The notes: generated from the letters alone by a model not told the origin. A stretch of 64,000 bases of DNA from Gloeobacter violaceus PCC 7421 (GCF_000011385.1 NC_005125.1:3906001-3970000); one strand, 5' to 3'; shown: positions 50,323 to 58,919, numbered from the stretch's first letter. Made by a program: numbers and translations.

Positions 50323-51546
50323 ATGTTCTCGATACTGGGGGCATCGGTTGCGCTGGTTCCTACGGTGTCGAGAGCTGTGCCCAAACCTATACCCGCCGAT
50401 CCCTGGCAGGGCTTCCGACCAGGCAACTGGCAGGTGCGCACCGATGTCGAAAATTTTATTGCCGCCAACTGCGACCCCTACCTGGGCGACGACAGCGATT
50501 TGACCGGTCCGACCGAGCGCACCCAGGCGCTCTGGGTGCAGGCGCAGATGCTTCAGCAGGCGGCGCGGGCCACCGCCCGGCGCAGTGCCGGTCCAGGCGG
50601 AACCCCGGCAGGCGCGTTCGGCGCCGACTACCTCGATCGGCGCGAAGAACTGATCTATGGCCTGATCGATCCGCTCGATGTCGAGCAGCTGCCGGTGGGG
50701 AGCGATTGTCGGCAGTTGGCCCTGTACGGGTCGGAGCGATTGCGCCGATTGGGCATGCAGTTGGGGGCCGTCGAGACGGTCGAAGCGCTCGCCGGTTGCT
50801 ACGGCCTCGATATCGGCAGACCGGCGGCCACCGCCCAGCAGGCTATCCAGTGGACGTATCTGGCGCTGTTGGCCACCCGCGATCCGCTTTTTGGCCGGCG
50901 CCGTAGCGTCACTGGTCTCGACACGTTTTTTGATGTTTACTTCCAGCGCGACCTCGCTCGCGGTTTGTTGGTCGAAGAAGAAGCCCAGGAACTGGTAGAC
51001 GACCTGATGATCAAGTTGCGGTTGCCCCAGCCGACGCTGAGCGAACTGTACCTGCCCCTGGCTGCGGGCGTAGACCCAGAAGGCAGGCCGCTGGTCACCC
51101 GCACCGACTTTCGATTCGTCAACACCTGTTACAACCTGGGACCGGCCGCCGAACCGCACCTGCTGGTGCTCTGGTCGGCGGCCTTGAGCGGGGCGTTCCG
51201 GCGCTTCTGCGGCGAGGTGACCATCGACACCAGTTCGCTGCGCTACGCCAGAGCACTACCGCTGCCGCAGACGGGTCTGGCCCACACTTTCAGTCCCGAC
51301 GCTTTGGGCGCCACCCGCACCGAGCAAGTCGAGAACCTGGGCCTTTGGCTCGACGGGCAACCGGAAGGCGATCACCTGGGAATCAACGTCTTTGGCCGTG
51401 AAGCATTGCTTTCGACCCTTACCCGTCCCAACAAGTTTGCCCATCTGACCGTGCAACTTGCCGAAGGGGCGGTAGATCTGCACAGCCTCAGCCCGCTCGG
51501 ACGGCGCCAGGTACTTCTACAATTGCTGGGAAGCTTCGAAAGGTAA
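50323..51546 (+). CDS. internally deleted pyruvate formate-lyase homolog (probable pseudoenzyme)
   Basis: A 407-aa protein clearly homologous to PflB (about 760 aa). FRPGNWQVRTDVENFIAANC with GDDSDLTGPTERTQALW matches the PFL N-terminus; RRSVTGLDTFFDVYFQRDL, TRTDFRFVNTCYNLGP and VTIDTSSLRY match the middle; GDHLGINVFGREALLSTL matches the end. After TIDTSSLRYAR the chain jumps to HTFSPDALG, skipping about 230 residues with the Cys418-Cys419 pair. The radical loop reads VQLAEGAVDLHSL where PFL has RVSGYAVRFNSL, so Gly734 is Glu. The N-terminus has a hydrophobic stretch that could be a leader. Neither catalysis nor radical storage seems possible. Confidence 0.85.
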   Translation: MFSILGASVALVPTVSRAVPKPIPADPWQGFRPGNWQVRTDVENFIAANCDPYLGDDSDLTGPTERTQALWVQAQMLQQAARATARRSAGPGGTPAGAFGADYLDRREELIYGLIDPLDVEQLPVGSDCRQLALYGSERLRRLGMQLGAVETVEALAGCYGLDIGRPAATAQQAIQWTYLALLATRDPLFGRRRSVTGLDTFFDVYFQRDLARGLLVEEEAQELVDDLMIKLRLPQPTLSELYLPLAAGVDPEGRPLVTRTDFRFVNTCYNLGPAAEPHLLVLWSAALSGAFRRFCGEVTIDTSSLRYARALPLPQTGLAHTFSPDALGATRTEQVENLGLWLDGQPEGDHLGINVFGREALLSTLTRPNKFAHLTVQLAEGAVDLHSLSPLGRRQVLLQLLGSFER

Positions 51547-51551
51547 GGCGC

Positions 51552-52691
51552 GTGGATCCAACGCTGGCGGTCGGGCTGATCAGCGGCACTTCGCTAGACG
51601 GCATGGACGGGGCACTGGTAGAAATTGCAGGCAGCGCGCAGCAGCCGGCGGTAACAACCCTTGCCACGCTCGCCTTACCTTACCCGGCAGGGCTGCGCGG
51701 GCGGCTGTTGCATCTGGCGGAGGGCAAACCCGTTCCAGTGGCCGAGGTGAGTGCGCTGCACCGCGATGTCGCCCTCGCCTTTGCGGACTGCGCCCTGCAA
51801 CTTATCGAGCAGGCGGGCTTTCGCTGCGGGCAGATCGCCTGCATCGGCTCCCATGGCCAGACCGTTCATCACCAGCCCCCGGCCGACAACGCAGCGGGAC
51901 ACACGTTGCAGTTGGGCGACGGCGCCTGGATCGCCGAGCGCACCGGGGTGACGACCGTGGGCAACTTTCGCACCCGCGACATGGCGGCGGGTGGCCAGGG
52001 TGCCCCACTGGTGCCGATCCTCGACTATTTGCTGTTGCGCGACGCCCGGCGCGACCGCTGCATCCAGAATCTGGGCGGTATTGCCAATGTCACCTACTTG
52101 CGCGCCGGGGGCGGCCCTGAGGAAGTGATCGCCTTCGACACCGGCCCGGCCAATCTGCTCATCGACGGCACCGTGCAGATTGCCCTGGGCGAACCCTTCG
52201 ACCGGGGCGGCAGCCTGGCGCTGCAAGGCACGGTCGACCGGGACTGCCTGGAGCGGTGGCTGGCCGATCCGTACTTTCGCCGGCCGCCCCCCAAATCGAC
52301 CGGCCGCGAGTACTTCGGCTACGCGCGCGCCCGGCGGCTGGCCGAGGAGAGCGCTCATCTGCCGGTGGCCGACCGGGTGGCGACGGTGAGCGAACTGACC
52401 GTGCGCTCGATCGAACGGGCCTACCGCGATTTTTTGCCCCGGCTTCCCGATGAGGTGTTCCTGTGCGGGGGCGGGGCACGCAACGGCTATATCCGCGCGC
52501 GCCTCGGGCGATTGCTCGCCCCGGCGCGCGTCGCCGTCAGCGACGAAGCCGGCATCGATCCGGACTTCAAAGAGGCGATGGCCTTTGCGCTGCTCGCCTG
52601 GTTACGCTGTACCGGGGCGCCGGGGAATTTGCCCGCGGTGACCGGGGCCGGGCGGGCGGTTCCCCTGGGCGACGTGCATCCCGCCGGGTAA
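51552..52691 (+). CDS. anmK: anhydro-N-acetylmuramic acid kinase
   Basis: A 379-aa kinase that opens and phosphorylates 1,6-anhydroMurNAc during peptidoglycan recycling. The family begins with VGLISGTSLDGMDGALVEI (ATP site); CIGSHGQTVHHQP, TVGNFRTRDMAAGGQGAPLVP, NLGGIANVTYL, FDTGPANLLID and FLCGGGARNGYI follow. The GTG start lies 5 bases after the PFL-like stop, so the two genes are likely cotranscribed. Length is normal. Confidence 0.95.
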   Translation: MDPTLAVGLISGTSLDGMDGALVEIAGSAQQPAVTTLATLALPYPAGLRGRLLHLAEGKPVPVAEVSALHRDVALAFADCALQLIEQAGFRCGQIACIGSHGQTVHHQPPADNAAGHTLQLGDGAWIAERTGVTTVGNFRTRDMAAGGQGAPLVPILDYLLLRDARRDRCIQNLGGIANVTYLRAGGGPEEVIAFDTGPANLLIDGTVQIALGEPFDRGGSLALQGTVDRDCLERWLADPYFRRPPPKSTGREYFGYARARRLAEESAHLPVADRVATVSELTVRSIERAYRDFLPRLPDEVFLCGGGARNGYIRARLGRLLAPARVAVSDEAGIDPDFKEAMAFALLAWLRCTGAPGNLPAVTGAGRAVPLGDVHPAG

Positions 52692-52716
52692 AGTATCAAG
52701 TAAAGGATTGTGGTCT

Positions 52717-53304
52717 ATGGGTCGCCACCAGGTTCCCTATGTTCTAGTTACCGAAACGGCCCAGCTGTCGGAACTGGTCGATCGCTGGCAGACCCGCAAA
52801 GTCCTCGCCGTCGACACCGAAACGGCCCACTGGCACCAGGTGAGTACCGGCAAGAACCGCGTATCGCTGCTGCAGGTCTGGGACGGGACGAGCGAGGCGG
52901 TCTCGGTGATCGATTGCTTCGCGGTGGACCTCACAGCCTTTGTCGAGAAGACCATGCGCAACTGGGAAATTGTCAAGCTCATCCACAACGCTCCCTACGA
53001 CCTGGCCTACCTGGGAGGAGCCGCCCAAGCGCGCTCGGTGGTCTGCACGCTGCAGATGGCGCGGTCGATCCCCACATCCAGACGCGGTGCCCTCGAGCGC
53101 AATTCCCTCAAAGCCCTGAGCGCACACTTTTTGGGCATCGAACTGGACAAGCGCTACCAGGCGAGCAACTGGGCCCTCAGGCCGCTCACGGCCGAACAGC
53201 TCGATTACGCCGCCCTCGACCCGTGGGTGACCTTTCACATCTGGGAGCACATGCGGGCGCTGGTGGAGCCTGAGAACGAAGGCTTCGAGGGGTTGCTGGT
53301 GTGA
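52717..53304 (+). CDS. RNase D-like 3'-5' exonuclease (DEDDy)
   Basis: A 195-aa exonuclease domain without the HRDC domain of full RNase D. The catalytic residues are visible: Asp33 and Glu35 in VDTETAHW, Asp95 in HNAPYDLAYLG, Tyr164 and Asp168 in QLDYAALDPW. It probably trims RNA 3' ends, though related domains act on DNA. An in-frame GTG 9 bases upstream is the alternative start. The stop overlaps the chaperonin start (GTGA at 53301-53304), so the two are translationally coupled. Confidence 0.87.
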   Translation: MGRHQVPYVLVTETAQLSELVDRWQTRKVLAVDTETAHWHQVSTGKNRVSLLQVWDGTSEAVSVIDCFAVDLTAFVEKTMRNWEIVKLIHNAPYDLAYLGGAAQARSVVCTLQMARSIPTSRRGALERNSLKALSAHFLGIELDKRYQASNWALRPLTAEQLDYAALDPWVTFHIWEHMRALVEPENEGFEGLLV

Positions 53305-54818
53305 CCGCCGAGGGACACCTGAAGGTGCTGCGCACCAATATTGCCGCCGTGCGGGCGATCGTCGAGACCGTGGCGGGCACCCTGGGGCCGAAGGGCCTCG
53401 ACGTGTTGCTGGTGGACGATGCGGGCCGCATGACCCTCACCAACGACGGCGTCGAAATCCTCGGGCAGCTCGACGCCCAGCATCCGGCCGCCCGCCTGGT
53501 CATCCAGGTGGCCGAGGCCCAGGACCGCAGCGTCGGCGACGGCACCACCACCGCCACGGTCCTGGCTGGGGCGCTGCTCGATGCTTGCCTGGAGCGCGTC
53601 GAGCAGGGCATCGCCATCAATGCGCTGATCGCGGGTCTGCGCGCCGGGGTGCAAGCGGCCCTCGACGCTCTGCGCAGCGCCGCTGTGCCTGTCACGGACC
53701 TGGCCGATCCGCGGGTGCCGGCTGTCACCCGCATCGCCGCGCGCGGCGACGAGGCCATTGCCCGGATCGTCTGGGAGGCGGCGAACCACATCGGCTTCGA
53801 GCGCCTGCGCGCCGGGCGCGTGCGCCTCGGCGAACTGGTCAGCTCCCGCGTGGGCGAATCCCACCGCTGGATCGAAGGCCTGGTCCTTGCCAAGCAGCCG
53901 CTGCAGTTGCCGCCGGAGGGTTTTTCCCGGACTGGGGGCGTGCTGGTACTTTCTGACCCCTTCGAATCCGAGAGCTTCGATGCCCAGGTGCTCGCCACCG
54001 AGGGGGGGTTTGCCCGCTACCTCGAAGCCCAGGAGCAGTTGCGCCGCCGGGTGCAGGTCCTCGTCGAGGCTGGGGTGGTGCTGTTGGTGTGCGAAAAGAG
54101 CATTTCCCCAACGGCCGAACCGCTCTTGGCCGAGGCGGGGATCGTGGCCCTGCAGCGAATCCTGCGCCGCGACAGCGAGCGGACGGCCGGCTTCAGCGGC
54201 GCGGTGCCGGTGCGCCAGGGCCAGCTGGCCCGGGGGGCGACCGCCCTGGCCCCGGTATTGGGCAAGGCGACGGTGCGCTACGAACGCCCTTCCCAGAAGC
54301 TCGTCCTCAGCGCCGGGGGTGGGGAGCCCCTGGCGGCGATGATCGTCGGTGCGGTGAGCGCCGAGGTGGCCGCCGAACTGGAGCGCGTCGCCGTCGACGC
54401 CTGCAGCGCGCTGCAGGCCGCCCTCACCTCGGGGGTGGTGACGGGCGGCGGGGTGGCGGAACTGGCGAGCCGCCGGGCGGTGAGCGCCCTGGCTGCGCGC
54501 ACCGAGGGGGTGGTGCGCTACGGCATCGAGGCGGTGGCCGCCGCCCTGCGCAGGCCCCTGGAGCAGATCGTGAGCAACAGTGGCTATTCGGCCCTCGAAA
54601 AAGTTGCCCAGTTGGAGGCGATGCACCAGCGCACCGCCAACCCGCACCTGGGCATCGACTGCGAGAACGGCGAGGTGGTCGATCTGTGGCAAGCCGGGGT
54701 GATCGACCCGCTGGCGGTCAAGACCTGCGCCCTCGAAGCGGCGGCCGAAATCGCCGAACGCATCCTGCGCATCCAGACCGTCGTGCGCCGCCGCGAAACT
54801 CCTCCCGGGGGCGCTTGA
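53301..54818 (+). CDS. archaeal-type (group II/III) chaperonin, TCP-1/cpn60 family
   Basis: A 505-aa chaperonin closer to thermosome/CCT than to GroEL. LGPKGLDVLLVDD (28-40), LTNDGVEILGQLD (47-58), HPAARLVIQVAEAQD and VGDGTTTATVLAG (78-90) follow the group II pattern. The apical region has a helical insertion (FARYLEAQEQLRRRVQVLVE), like a built-in lid. The ATPase end reads GGGVAELASR, and VVDLWQAGVIDPLAVKT closes it. There is no GGM tail. It starts in a GTGA overlap with the RNase D-like gene. Similar TCP-1/cpn60 proteins occur in some cyanobacteria; the client and partner are unknown. Confidence 0.88.
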   Translation: MTAEGHLKVLRTNIAAVRAIVETVAGTLGPKGLDVLLVDDAGRMTLTNDGVEILGQLDAQHPAARLVIQVAEAQDRSVGDGTTTATVLAGALLDACLERVEQGIAINALIAGLRAGVQAALDALRSAAVPVTDLADPRVPAVTRIAARGDEAIARIVWEAANHIGFERLRAGRVRLGELVSSRVGESHRWIEGLVLAKQPLQLPPEGFSRTGGVLVLSDPFESESFDAQVLATEGGFARYLEAQEQLRRRVQVLVEAGVVLLVCEKSISPTAEPLLAEAGIVALQRILRRDSERTAGFSGAVPVRQGQLARGATALAPVLGKATVRYERPSQKLVLSAGGGEPLAAMIVGAVSAEVAAELERVAVDACSALQAALTSGVVTGGGVAELASRRAVSALAARTEGVVRYGIEAVAAALRRPLEQIVSNSGYSALEKVAQLEAMHQRTANPHLGIDCENGEVVDLWQAGVIDPLAVKTCALEAAAEIAERILRIQTVVRRRETPPGGA

Positions 54819-54877
54819 ATTGCCCAAAAAATAGGCGAAGATCGACTCTACCAGGCGTCAAAGGATCCTAGCGCGCT

Positions 54878-55267
54878 ATGTCGCGGCTCAACCCGGTGCA
54901 AGTGGCGGCACTTGTCACCCTTCCAGTGCTGCTCGGCTGTGGAATGGCTCTCGCCCAACCCAAAGCGATCCGCAACGGCGAAGTGCGCGTCGGCAACAAG
55001 ACCCCCTACCCGGTGCGAGTGGTCGTGACCAAGGCGGACGGCTCGCTCGAAGGCGCTTTTTGGGATTTTGCCCCCGGCGAAGGGGGTACCGAGGGGATCC
55101 GTCTGGCCCTGGCCGACCGGCCGATTGTGCTGGGCGAAGGGGACGTGATCACCATCTTTACGGTGGACGGTTCGCGCCGCTACTGGGGGCCGAGCATCAT
55201 CGGCCGCACCAACGCCCCGTTCTGGGACGCCAAGCGCCGATTGTGGACCACGGTGCTCAGGCCCTAG
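54878..55267 (+). CDS. hypothetical secreted protein
   Basis: A 129-aa protein with a signal peptide (VAALVTLPVLLGCGMALAQ); the LLGCG could also be read as a lipobox, though the position favours ordinary cleavage after ALA. The mature part is a beta-rich domain (EVRVGNKTPYPVRVVVTKAD, AFWDFAPGEGG, YWGPSIIGRTN) with no family I recognise. It ends one base before the stop of the convergent HExxH gene. Confidence 0.62.
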   Translation: MSRLNPVQVAALVTLPVLLGCGMALAQPKAIRNGEVRVGNKTPYPVRVVVTKADGSLEGAFWDFAPGEGGTEGIRLALADRPIVLGEGDVITIFTVDGSRRYWGPSIIGRTNAPFWDAKRRLWTTVLRP

Positions 55268-55642
55268 CTATCGCCAGCGCAGCGAGTGGGCGAAGGTCTC
55301 AGCCCACAGCTGCGCCTCCGCATAGTCGATCATCCCCCAGTACAAAGATGAGGAGACGGTGCGCGCATAGCGCTCGGGGTGCACTTTGAGGCCGTGGCGC
55401 GCCAGTTCGTACATCTCGCGCTCGTAGCCCATCCGCTCGATGCGCCAGCGAAAGCGCACATCGAAGGTATAGAGCCAGCAGAAGCGCACCAGCCCGAGGG
55501 CGCGTTGCTGGCGGTGGTGGACGCGCTCGTGGGCGAGGATCGCCTCCCGGTAGATGGGGTGCCAGCGGTCAAAGTCTGGAGGCACAAAGACAACGGGCGT
55601 CAGCGCCAGACAAAACCCGAACGGCCAGCGCACCAGGTGCAT
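55268..55642 (-). CDS. small HExxH protein (minimal metalloprotease-like)
   Basis: A 124-aa protein with HERVHH at residues 38-43, an HExxH zinc motif, and two Glu residues in GYEREMYEL (74 and 76) that could be the third ligand, as in gluzincins. Residues 6-24 are hydrophobic and could be a membrane anchor. It resembles minimal BlaR1/Peptidase M56-like cores, but it is too short for a normal peptidase, so activity is uncertain. It is encoded 2 bases after the DUF3288 gene, in the same strand cluster. Confidence 0.6.
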   Translation of the reverse strand: MHLVRWPFGFCLALTPVVFVPPDFDRWHPIYREAILAHERVHHRQQRALGLVRFCWLYTFDVRFRWRIERMGYEREMYELARHGLKVHPERYARTVSSSLYWGMIDYAEAQLWAETFAHSLRWR

Positions 55643-55644
55643 CG

Positions 55645-55917
55645 TCAGAACCAGTCTTCCTGGGAAGCGTCGGAGTTGCGGTAGACAGGGCGGCTGGTGT
55701 GGATAAGCCGGGTGCGCTCAAAGAGTGCTTCCTCGGTGAGCTGCCAGGTCTTCAGCATTCCCTGCAGGTCGCGCTGAATGTCCTCGGCCCCCGGAAAGCC
55801 CCGATAGCGAATCAACAGCCGCGCCAGTTCGGCCAGAGGGTAATCGCCAGGTGCGTCCTGCATCAGCTGGTTCACAGCCTGGCGGTCTTTGTGGTACTGC
55901 GGATGGGTCTGGTGCAT
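55645..55917 (-). CDS. DUF3288 family protein
   Basis: A 90-aa cyanobacterial protein of unknown function. The family pattern is MHQTHPQYHKDRQAVNQLM, followed by LAELARLLIRYRGFPGAEDI, and GMLKTWQLTEEALFERTR. It is soluble and helical. It lies 5 bases after the aldo/keto reductase gene and 2 bases before the HExxH gene, so the three are probably cotranscribed. Confidence 0.85.
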   Translation of the reverse strand: MHQTHPQYHKDRQAVNQLMQDAPGDYPLAELARLLIRYRGFPGAEDIQRDLQGMLKTWQLTEEALFERTRLIHTSRPVYRNSDASQEDWF

Positions 55918-55922
55918 GGTGC

Positions 55923-57041
55923 TCAACCCCACAAGCGTTTGCGTTCGCCCTGGTGCAGCATCTGGTGGGTTTGCCCCAGCAGGGCGGGAATATCGAGGCC
56001 GACCGGACAGCGCGGCAGGCAATCGCCGCACTCGGTGCAGCCGTTGGCCTTGGTGCCGGGAAACCAGTGGCCGGCATTGCCGAACATGTTATAGCGGTAG
56101 CGGGCAAAGTCGTCCATCTCGAAGCCCACCGCCAGATTGCGCAACCGCAGCACCTCGGGAATATGGATGGCTTCGGGACAGGGAAGGCACTGGTAGCACT
56201 GCTCGCAGGCCGAAGGGATCTCGCGGAACTGCCGGTCGAGGCGGGCAATAATCGCCGCTTCCGCTTCGCTGAGGGGGCCGCCCATGTCGGCCACCACCAG
56301 GTGCGGCGCAAATTCGGCCGGATTTGCCGCCCCTAGACTCAACGTGTGTACCCGCGGATCACAGAGCAAAAAGCGGTGGTTGACGGCGATGGGCGTGTAG
56401 GGAGCACACAGCTCAACCAAGCGGGCCGGCGGTTTGAACAGCTGCCCGCCTTTGTCGGTGGGCGAGATGATAAACACGCCCATGTCGAGGCGGTGGGCCA
56501 GCTCGATGGCCGGGGCGTTGCGCTGGTTGAAGTAGTAATAGTGCAAATTGACCGATTCGAATTCGCCCGTGGCGATCGTGTCGAGAATCAGTGGGAGCGG
56601 GCCGTGGGTGGAAAAGCCCAAATGGCCGATGAGCCCCTCGGCCACGGCCCGGCGGATGGCCTCCAGGCAGCCGTTCTTGCGCACCGACAGCTCCAGATGT
56701 TCGCGGGTGTTGATCCCGTGCAGGTCGAAGATGTCGATGCGGTCGATCCCCATGCGGCTGAGAGATTCTTCGATCTGCCGGCGCATCGTCTCGCCGTCCG
56801 GGGTGGGCGGGATCTTGGTGGTGACGTAGACTTTGTCGCGAGGCACACCGGCTCGAAAGGCCGCCCCCAAAAATTTTTCGCTCTCGCCGTAGCCCCGGGC
56901 CGTCTCCAGGTGGTTGATCCCCAATCGCACCGCTTCTTTGACGGTATTCACGGCGTTTTCTTTGGAGTCGAGGTAGCGCATCGCCCCGAAGGTGAACACC
57001 GACAGGCGCAGATCGGTTTTGCCGAAGCGACGGTAAAGCAC
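55923..57041 (-). CDS. aldo/keto reductase with C-terminal 4Fe-4S domain
   Basis: A 372-aa protein. The AKR barrel (about 1-285) has RFGKTDLRLSVFTFGAMRYL, HLETARGYGESEKFLG with the catalytic Asp-like/Tyr region, and VTTKIPPTPDGETMRRQIEE. The C-terminal part has CEQCYQCLPCP and CTECGDCLPRCPVGLDIP, two Cys clusters for iron-sulfur binding. Such proteins are oxidoreductases of unknown substrate, likely linked to ferredoxin or NADPH. The start is GTG 57041. Confidence 0.88.
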   Translation of the reverse strand: MLYRRFGKTDLRLSVFTFGAMRYLDSKENAVNTVKEAVRLGINHLETARGYGESEKFLGAAFRAGVPRDKVYVTTKIPPTPDGETMRRQIEESLSRMGIDRIDIFDLHGINTREHLELSVRKNGCLEAIRRAVAEGLIGHLGFSTHGPLPLILDTIATGEFESVNLHYYYFNQRNAPAIELAHRLDMGVFIISPTDKGGQLFKPPARLVELCAPYTPIAVNHRFLLCDPRVHTLSLGAANPAEFAPHLVVADMGGPLSEAEAAIIARLDRQFREIPSACEQCYQCLPCPEAIHIPEVLRLRNLAVGFEMDDFARYRYNMFGNAGHWFPGTKANGCTECGDCLPRCPVGLDIPALLGQTHQMLHQGERKRLWG

Positions 57042-57098
57042 GCGGAGCGATCCCGATGGTTCTTACCTAATGTATGCGACCCTCGGCCGTTCGGGAAT

Positions 57099-57647
57099 TT
57101 AGGGGCTGCCGACCACCATGGCCCGCGCCAGCGCTTGGGCTTTGGATTCGCCCTCCCAAAGCGCCACCAGCTTCAGCGCAAAATCGAGCGCGGTTCCGAC
57201 ACCCCGGCTGGTGACGATCCGCCCGTCTACGACCACGCTGGTCTCCAGGTACTCGCCGACGGTCAGTTCGGGGCGTACCGAGGGGTAACTGGTAGCACGC
57301 GCCCCGGCGAGCAGACCTGCGTCCGAGAGCACCGTCGGGGCGGCACAGATGGCCGCGGTCCACCGCTCGGCGGCGCGCATCTCCAAAAGCAATTTGCGGA
57401 CGCGCTCGTCGGCGCGCAGCCTGGCCACCCCCGGTCCGCCCGGCAGCACCACTGCGTCAAAGGTAAGGGGATTGATCTCATCCAGTCGCGTATCAGCCAC
57501 CAAGGTGATCCCGTGGGAACCCTGCACCGCGAGGTCCGCCAGGGCGGCCACCGTCACCTCGATGTCCGCGCGCCTGAGCACGTCGATAATCGTCACCGCT
57601 TCGATTTCTTCGAAGCCCTCCGCCAAAGGCACGAGCACCTTGATCAT
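57099..57647 (-). CDS. DJ-1/PfpI family protein (YajL/ThiJ-like)
   Basis: A 182-aa class I amidotransferase-like fold protein. PLAEGFEEIEAVTIIDVLRR carries the conserved Glu, and WTAAICAAPTVLSDAGLLAG the nucleophile-elbow Cys. VVVDGRIVTSRGVGTALDFAL closes the fold. It is most like YajL/DJ-1, which are linked to glyoxal detoxification or chaperone roles. It is encoded about 30 bases after yraN on the same strand. Confidence 0.93.
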   Translation of the reverse strand: MIKVLVPLAEGFEEIEAVTIIDVLRRADIEVTVAALADLAVQGSHGITLVADTRLDEINPLTFDAVVLPGGPGVARLRADERVRKLLLEMRAAERWTAAICAAPTVLSDAGLLAGARATSYPSVRPELTVGEYLETSVVVDGRIVTSRGVGTALDFALKLVALWEGESKAQALARAMVVGSP

Positions 57648-57676
57648 CAGGGTCTCCCAAGCGCTGCGGCTCGATC

Positions 57677-58057
57677 CTAGCGCCCGCTGCCTTCAAAAGC
57701 ACCGGCGATATAGGCCACCAACCGCACGCCACCGCCCGGGTCGCGCCCCACCAGCGCCACGTCGAAGCGGCACACGGAGCGCGCCAATTCGGGGTGCGCA
57801 GCCAGGAAGAGCGCCGCGGCCAGAAGCAGCCGCCGCTGTTTGACCGCCCCCACCGCCTCCCATCCGGCGCTGTCCCAACTGTTGCCCCCGCGGGCTTTGA
57901 CCTCGACGAAGCAGAGCACCCCACCCAGCCGAACTACCAAGTCGATCTCGCCCCCCCGGCAGCGCCAGCGCCGAGCGAGCACCAGCCCTCCCTGCGCCGC
58001 CAGGTGGTCGGCCACCCATATTTCTGCCTGTAAAGCGAAGCGGTGCCGCCGATCCAT
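57677..58057 (-). CDS. yraN: YraN family UPF0102 endonuclease-like protein
   Basis: A 126-aa restriction-endonuclease-fold protein. The core is CRGGEIDLVVRLGGVLCFVEVKAR (read as GEIDLV, then FVEVKAR), giving the D...ExK nuclease signature, with WEAVGAVKQRRLLLAA in the second half. It is a conserved bacterial protein without settled function, possibly a nuclease in recombination. It is divergent from the DUF3120 gene, with 64 bases between. Confidence 0.92.
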   Translation of the reverse strand: MDRRHRFALQAEIWVADHLAAQGGLVLARRWRCRGGEIDLVVRLGGVLCFVEVKARGGNSWDSAGWEAVGAVKQRRLLLAAALFLAAHPELARSVCRFDVALVGRDPGGGVRLVAYIAGAFEGSGR

Positions 58058-58121
58058 CGCATACCCGGGGAGGGGATGCGGTACAGTATCCCTGCGGCCC
58101 CGGTCCAGCGGCGCTTTTTAG

Positions 58122-58919
58122 ATGACGCCGGACACTATCCCGCCGCCGGACAACAGATTCGATGCGCTGGAACGTGAGACCAATGTTAAGCTTGGTTACG
58201 AAAGACCCCAACCTGTAAAGCCCGTGCTCCTACTCGACCGCCTCGTCGCCGCTCCGCTCGCTTTGCAGCCTTCCCGCTGGCAGGTGTTTGCCGTATCGGT
58301 CTTTTTGGTGTCGGTGCCGGTGTTCTTCCAGGCGCCCCTGGTGCGGGTCGCCCCGGCGGTGAGTTTGCTTGCGACTTTGGGTTGGTTGGGATTCAGCCTG
58401 TGGCTGTGGGCGCGCACGCGCTTTCAGGTCTGGGGCGACTTGTTGTTCGGCTTTACGCTCAGCTGGTGGGCGGGCAGCCTGTACTGGGGCTGGCTGCGCA
58501 CCGACCCGATGCTGCATCTGCCGGTGGAGGCGATTCCGGTGCCCATTGCCCTGGCGGCCCTGGCCTTCGGTTACTTCCGGGTGGGCAGTTTGTTTTTTCT
58601 CGGTTCGTTCTTGGGCACCTGCATCACAGATTTTTACTGCATGGCGGTGGGCTTGATGCCCTGGTGGGAGCGAATGATGGTGGCCGAGGACAGCGGCGTC
58701 GATCTGGTGCGGGTGCTGCCCGCCGCTCTTGCGCAGATGCACACCCCTCTGGGTGCTGTGACGGCCGCCGGGACATGCCTGGTGCTGATGGCCATTACCA
58801 CGTGGGCAACGCGTTCGCGGGAGTTGCACTGGTGGGCTTTTGGCGGTGCGGTCTTCAGCACGCTGCTGGTGGATGGCTTGTTCTGGGCCTCGGTGAATCT
58901 TTTCCTGCTAGGATCCTGA
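58122..58919 (+). CDS. DUF3120 membrane protein
   Basis: A 265-aa protein with about six membrane segments after a 50-residue soluble N-terminus. The cyanobacterial/plastid family pattern is seen in PSRWQVFAVSVFLVSVPVFF, FTLSWWAGSLYWGWLRTDP, EAIPVPIALAALAF and LGSFLGTCITDFYCMAVGLMPWW-like sequence. Function unknown; a thylakoid- or plasma-membrane role is likely from its distribution. A lipoprotein gene follows 22 bases later, so the two may be cotranscribed. Confidence 0.82.
   Translation: MTPDTIPPPDNRFDALERETNVKLGYERPQPVKPVLLLDRLVAAPLALQPSRWQVFAVSVFLVSVPVFFQAPLVRVAPAVSLLATLGWLGFSLWLWARTRFQVWGDLLFGFTLSWWAGSLYWGWLRTDPMLHLPVEAIPVPIALAALAFGYFRVGSLFFLGSFLGTCITDFYCMAVGLMPWWERMMVAEDSGVDLVRVLPAALAQMHTPLGAVTAAGTCLVLMAITTWATRSRELHWWAFGGAVFSTLLVDGLFWASVNLFLLGS

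Noticed and set aside
53235-54827. 530-codon minus-strand frame opposite the chaperonin
   Set aside because: It mirrors the high-GC codons of the chaperonin and shows no recognisable protein family.
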